A DNA stretch of 64,000 bases from Epiperipatus broadwayi (taxonomy: Eukaryota > Onychophora > Udeonychophora > Euonychophora > Peripatidae). This document shows, in pieces, positions 59,793-64,000 of this stretch. The stretch is from contig JAQFVV010012529.1 of NCBI GenBank assembly GCA_028023455.1, positions 2,542,001 to 2,606,000 of the forward strand, read 5' to 3'. Under the pieces are notes generated by a model. It searched no databases and was not told the origin of the DNA. It worked only from the letters and a program-made list of their open reading frames with translations. Both the position numbers and the translations under genes were made by a program. The number at the start of each line of letters is the position of its first letter. Position 1 is the first letter of the stretch.

Positions 59793-62700
59793 GGCTGTTT
59801 TTAAAAAGAATTCAACAGAGAACTGAAAGGAGACCCTTTGATTCCTCTTGGAGGCCTTAAAGGAACCGAGCAGGGCAAATTCCTAATGTCCACTCCATAC
59901 GTTCTTGTTGTTGCAGCTGTTATTACTATATGTTTATTCATATAGTATACGAACATGGATGGGCTGCTCACCAACACGCATTAGCCAGCGTGGTGAGTTT
60001 ATTGGCTTTTTACCTCTGAGTTTAAGATCAAGAAACACCATGGTCTTTCTTCTCAGTGCCTGATAAGGCAGAATGAATGTTTGTGTAAATGATAAAGATT
60101 TTTCCCAATTATACAATTATGATAGACAAAAATAAAGCATGGCCCTTAATCCCAGGAGGCTGTAAAGTCACCAACCAAGGCAGCGGTTGGTGGCCGAAGG
60201 CGGAGGGTGCTAAGAATATCCTGGAGGCGGACCCAGGCTGCCATTTGATGACGACTTTTTATTTAGGTACTTACAACTGCAGATCACTTTCAAGTGAAGG
60301 AAGATTGCAAAAATTAGAAGAAGAACTCTCTTATATTAAATGGGATATTATTGGACTTTGTGAAGTTAGAAGAAAAGGTGAAGAGACAATTGATTTAAAA
60401 AGTGGACATATATTCTATTATAAAGGCACAAATATTGGAAATACAAGTGGAGTAGGATTCATTATAAATAAAAAGTGGAAGAACAATATTGTGGAGATTG
60501 ATGGTGTATCAGACAGAGTGGCAAAATTAGTTATACAACTTAATAGCAGATATCAAATGCAGATAATTCAGGTTTATGCCCCAACAAGTTCTCACAGTGA
60601 TGAAGTAGTAGAAGATTTTTATATGGATGTACAAAAGGCTTTTGATCAGAGTAAACAACATTTTAAAATTGTTATGGGAGATTTTAATGCTAGAATTGGT
60701 AAACAAATGAAAGATGAAAGTGTTGTAGGTAATTTTGGTTATGGTAATAGAAATGAGAGAGGACATAGACTTGTGGAGTTTGCAGAGAAGGAAAAACTTT
60801 ATATTATGAATTCTTTTTTTGAGAAAAATGTTAGAAGGAAATGGACATGGAAGCATCCAAATGAAGGTACAGCAGAATTGGATTATATTTTGACTAACAG
60901 GAAATACATATTTCAAGATTGTAATGTTCTTAATAAATTTAACACAGGAAGTGATCATCGATTAGTAAGGGGTAAGATACATGTTAATGTAAAACTAGAG
61001 AGACAAAAATTATTAAGAAAAACTATATTTACAGTTGATATTCCTAATCTTCAGAAACATTCTAATGAATTTAAATTAGAACTTACAAATCGGTTTCAAG
61101 TATTAGTAGATTTTGAACATGATTCAGATTTGAATGAAATTAATATGAAAATAACTGATACACTTTTAAAAACTGCAACAAAGATAGCTGGTAGAAAAAA
61201 GCAGCAATTGACTAATAAAATTTCTGCTGAGACTAGAGAACTTATGAAGAAAAGAAGGAATATGAAGATATGCAAGAATGATGCATTAAAAAGAATTGAA
61301 TATCTCGAATTTTGTAAAATGGTGCGGAAAAGAGTTGAAAATGATATAAGAAAGTATAACTGTGAACTAGCAAGAAAAGCTGTAGAAGAAAATAAAAGTC
61401 TTAAGAATGTAAAACAACATTTTGGTATTGGTAGGAAATTTATATCTGCAATAAGGAAAAAAGATGGAATTATTACTAAAAAGAGGGATGACATTATGAA
61501 ATTGGTAGAAGATTTTTATCAAGAATTATATAGTAATAAAGAACAAGTACCTCCTATATCTATTACATCTTCCAAATTGCCTAGAATTTTAAATGAAGAA
61601 GTGAGAAATGCAATTAAATGTATGAAAAAGGGAAAGGCTCCAGGTAATGATGAAATTATAATTGATATATTAAAAGAAGCAGGTGAAGAAACAGAAAAAA
61701 TATTAGCAAAGTTATATACCAAATGTCTAAATGATAAAGATGTACCGGATGATTGGAAGAATGCAGTAATAATATTAATATTTAAAAAAGGTGATAAAGA
61801 AGATATTAGAAATTACAGACCTATCAGCCTTTTATCAGTTTTATATAAAATTTTTACCAAGATAATTACAACTCGTCTACAGAGAACCTTGGATTTTCAC
61901 CAACCAAGAGAACAAGCTGGATTTAAAAGTGGTTTTAGTACAGTAGATCATATTCAAGTATTGAGAGAAGTTATAGAAAGGACAAATGAATATGAGTTGT
62001 CATTATGTTTTGGATTTGTAGATTATGAAAAGGCATTTGATTCTATAAACATTTCTTCAGTGATTAAAGCATTGGATCATCAAGGTATAGATCCAGGATA
62101 TTGTCATATTTTAAAGAATATTTATAAAAATGCAACAGCAACAATTAGATTACATAATGATACTGGGAAAGTCAACATTGAGAAAGGTGTAAGACAAGGT
62201 GACTCCATATCTCCAAAACTTTTACAGCAGTGCTGCAAGAAGTATTTTGTGGATTAAAATGGGAAACTAAAGGAGTGAAAGTAAATGGAGATTATTTAAG
62301 TCATTTAGATTTCGCAGATGATGTAGTTGTTTTTGCAAATAATGCTTCCGAGCTGCAGGAAATGTTGCAGGAGTTATCAGATGAAAGTAGGAAAGTAGGA
62401 CTAAAGATAAATGTTAAAAAGACTAAAGTAATGTTTAATCGATTTGCTCAAAATATGAAAATAAAGATTGATTATGATGAATTAGAAGAAGTTAAGAGTT
62501 ACAAATACCTTGGTCAGATTATTAATACAGATGGAAACATAATAGAGGAAATTAATCATAGAATTAAACTTGGTTGGAGTGCTTTTGGTAGAAATAACTT
62601 GATATTAAAAGGAAATATGCCTATGTGTTTGAAAAGAAAGGTTTTTAACAAATGTGTTTTACCAGTTCTTACTTATGGATCTGAGACTTGGACACTTAAT

Positions 62701-63094
62701 AGAAGATCAATACAGAGACTTCAGACCACTCAAAGAAGTATGGAGAGATGTATGTTGGGAGTAACAAGAAGAGATCGAAAACGCAATGTATGGGTAAGAG
62801 AACAAACAGGTGTTACTGACCTCATTGAAAAAAATAAAAGATTGAAGTGGAGTTGGGCTGGACATATTGCTAGAAGAGATGATAATAGATGGACAATTGA
62901 AATTTTAAACTGGATTCCAAGAGATTGTAAAAGACCCAGAAGGAGACCACATGTAAGATGGATGGATGAAATAATAAAATGTGTAGGGGTGATGTGGAGA
63001 AGAGAAGCTAAAGATCAGAGAAGATGGATTAAACTTGGAGAGACCTTCATCCTGCAGTGGATTGATAATGGTTGATAATGATGATGATGATGAT
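59793..63094 (+). mobile_element. Nearly full-length RTE LINE, copy C
   Basis: The 5' leader (from about 59793, shared with copy A; includes GGATGGGCTGCTCACCAACA) is followed by a GC-rich segment (60145-60240, shared in decayed form at about 17450) and one long protein frame. The 3' end is a (TGA)n microsatellite (63076-63094) directly after the stop at 63073, as is usual for RTE-type elements, which lack a long poly-A tail. It is the best-preserved copy of four in the window and differs from copy B by few changes, so the family was active fairly recently. The boundaries are inferred by comparison with copy A; no clear target duplication was found. Confidence 0.88.
60089..63075 (+). pseudogene. 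RTE endonuclease/reverse transcriptase, broken by a one-base deletion
   Basis: It encodes the single RTE protein that nicks target DNA and reverse-transcribes the element RNA. Frame 1 (60089-62257) carries the APE endonuclease: TYNCRSL, GLCEVRR (Glu92), [17 protein letters not shown] (Asp198), GSDHRLV (Asp289/His290). RT blocks follow: [49 protein letters not shown]. At 62220-62223 there are four T where copy B has five; this shifts the frame, and the protein ends wrongly at 62257. The remaining part is open in another frame (62230-63075), with LDFADDVVVFANNASEL, SYKYLGQIINTDGN, VLTYGSETWTLNRR and WSWAGHIARRDDNRW. The true start could be an ATG downstream of 60089, since the first residues overlap leader sequence. 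Confidence 0.88.
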
Positions 63095-64000
63095 ATATTT
63101 ATTAGCAATAATTTCTAAAATTAAGAAATTTGGTTGAAATTTTGAAGGAAAAATAAAAATATTTTTATAACTTTAATCTGCTAATTTTTTTAAAGTTCAT
63201 AATGTTGTGTCTTTTAGTAATGACATTTTTATTTTAAAGTAAGTTTTTGTCTTCAAATAGTAGATAGGGCATGTATAGTTTACTTTTCAAACAAAACACC
63301 ACAATATCTTTAAAATAACAAAGTTGAAATAATATTTTTATTATTATTAAAGGCTTTTATTTTACGTTATAATCTCTTTTTGTTGGTTTGTAAATACTTT
63401 TATTTATTTAGAATAAAATTTAAAATTGAGGTTTAATATATTTTTATTCAATATAATTTGTTTAAATTTGGTGCATTTGATATAAATCACTGGCAATTTA
63501 ATATGACACTAAAGTATTTCAAATAAGTTACCTAGTTTCTTAAATGCAGAGCTGTGGGTGGTTGACATTTCAAATATTTTTATATCAAATTTAAAGTAAG
63601 TTATCACTTCAATAAGTTTTCAGTAATGTGTGCTAGAGAGCAGTATATATATATATTGTGTGATGAGTTGTTTCAATTAAGTGCTTTTATTGAAATTAGA
63701 ATAAAGTTTTAAAATTGAATTTTAATATAATTTGTGCAAATTTGTTAAATTTCTTATGAATCACTGGCAATGCAATATGATACTAAAATATTTTAGATAG
63801 GTTACTTAATTTCTTAAATACAGAGACTTTATTATAAACAATTTGATTTAATCCTTATGTTTTTACTTTCAACCTTAAAATTATTTTAGTATAATTGAAA
63901 ATTGAAATAAAAATAAATCAATGTTACAATCTTAATGCTACAAACTAAATAATAATAGATATAAAAATATTTTATAATCAATGCTTTTATTTACTTTGTC
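63095..64000. other. AT-rich stretch with a dispersed duplication
   Basis: No gene. A block of about 140 bp at 63410-63552 (AGAATAAAATTTAAAATTGA ... ATCACTGGCAATTTAATATG ... TTCTTAAATGCAGAG) recurs in diverged form at 63698-63826 in the same orientation. Confidence 0.7.

Noticed and set aside
1-64000. CRISPR arrays, prokaryotic operons or phage modules
   Set aside because: No regularly spaced repeats or prokaryotic gene organisation; introns and eukaryotic retroelements dominate.

Overview
This is eukaryotic, almost certainly invertebrate-animal DNA. It is very AT-rich and intron-bearing, and much of its middle and right-hand part is built from transposable elements: Penelope-like, RTE-type LINE, I/Jockey-group LINE, Ty3/gypsy, hAT and a TA-target DNA element. 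There is no bacterial operon structure and no CRISPR array. The mix of Penelope elements with GIY-YIG endonuclease, RTE LINEs and Mag-like gypsy elements fits arthropods (chelicerates included) and other invertebrates. I cannot name the species.

Left part (1-17 kb): two host genes appear to lie back to back. On the minus strand, 5.1-7.1 kb, there is a chain of short exons (52, 104, 85, 16, 85 and 72 bases) with compatible splice phases and hydrophobic, helix-like coding sequence. The individual ORFs are too short to stand out. On the plus strand, an acceptor at 8505 opens a 4.7-kb exon (CDS 8556-13209) encoding the first 1551 residues of a largely disordered, acidic and Lys/Glu-rich protein. 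It has WxxF motifs, a clathrin-box-like LLSLD and SH3-type polyproline, which suggests an endocytic adaptor, perhaps stonin/stoned-B-like. A phase-compatible 52-base second exon may lie at 14315-14366; no further exon was found.

Middle (17-48 kb): a dense TE landscape. A decayed RTE LINE (17.1-20.2 kb) is followed by a nested stack. A Ty3/gypsy element on the plus strand ends at 34383. One of its LTRs was split by a TIR element (about 20908-24987), which itself holds a Penelope-like element on the minus strand with a pseudo-LTR duplication. The pol region was interrupted by a 237-bp hairpin element with 13-bp target-site duplications, and the 3' region by an oppositely oriented gag-bearing LINE (about 29.6-34.2 kb). 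A second gypsy element (minus strand, 36813-40640) keeps both LTRs, PBS, PPT, gag and protease but has lost most of pol, and carries a second copy of the hairpin element. At 41618-42300 lies a near-perfect palindrome made of two inverted copies of a Penelope 3' end, beside a decayed RTE fragment and another Penelope fragment. A 5'-truncated RTE copy covers 44.9-47.3 kb.

Right part (48-64 kb): mostly AT-rich DNA with no coding signal that I can support. It holds a hAT-type MITE with 8-bp target duplication (51648-52150), a 67-nt tRNA-Gly(UCC)-like sequence on the minus strand (53101-53167), and a nearly full-length RTE LINE (about 59.8-63.1 kb) broken mainly by a one-base deletion inside the reverse transcriptase. 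All identifications come from reading motifs by eye; no database search or gene predictor was run.
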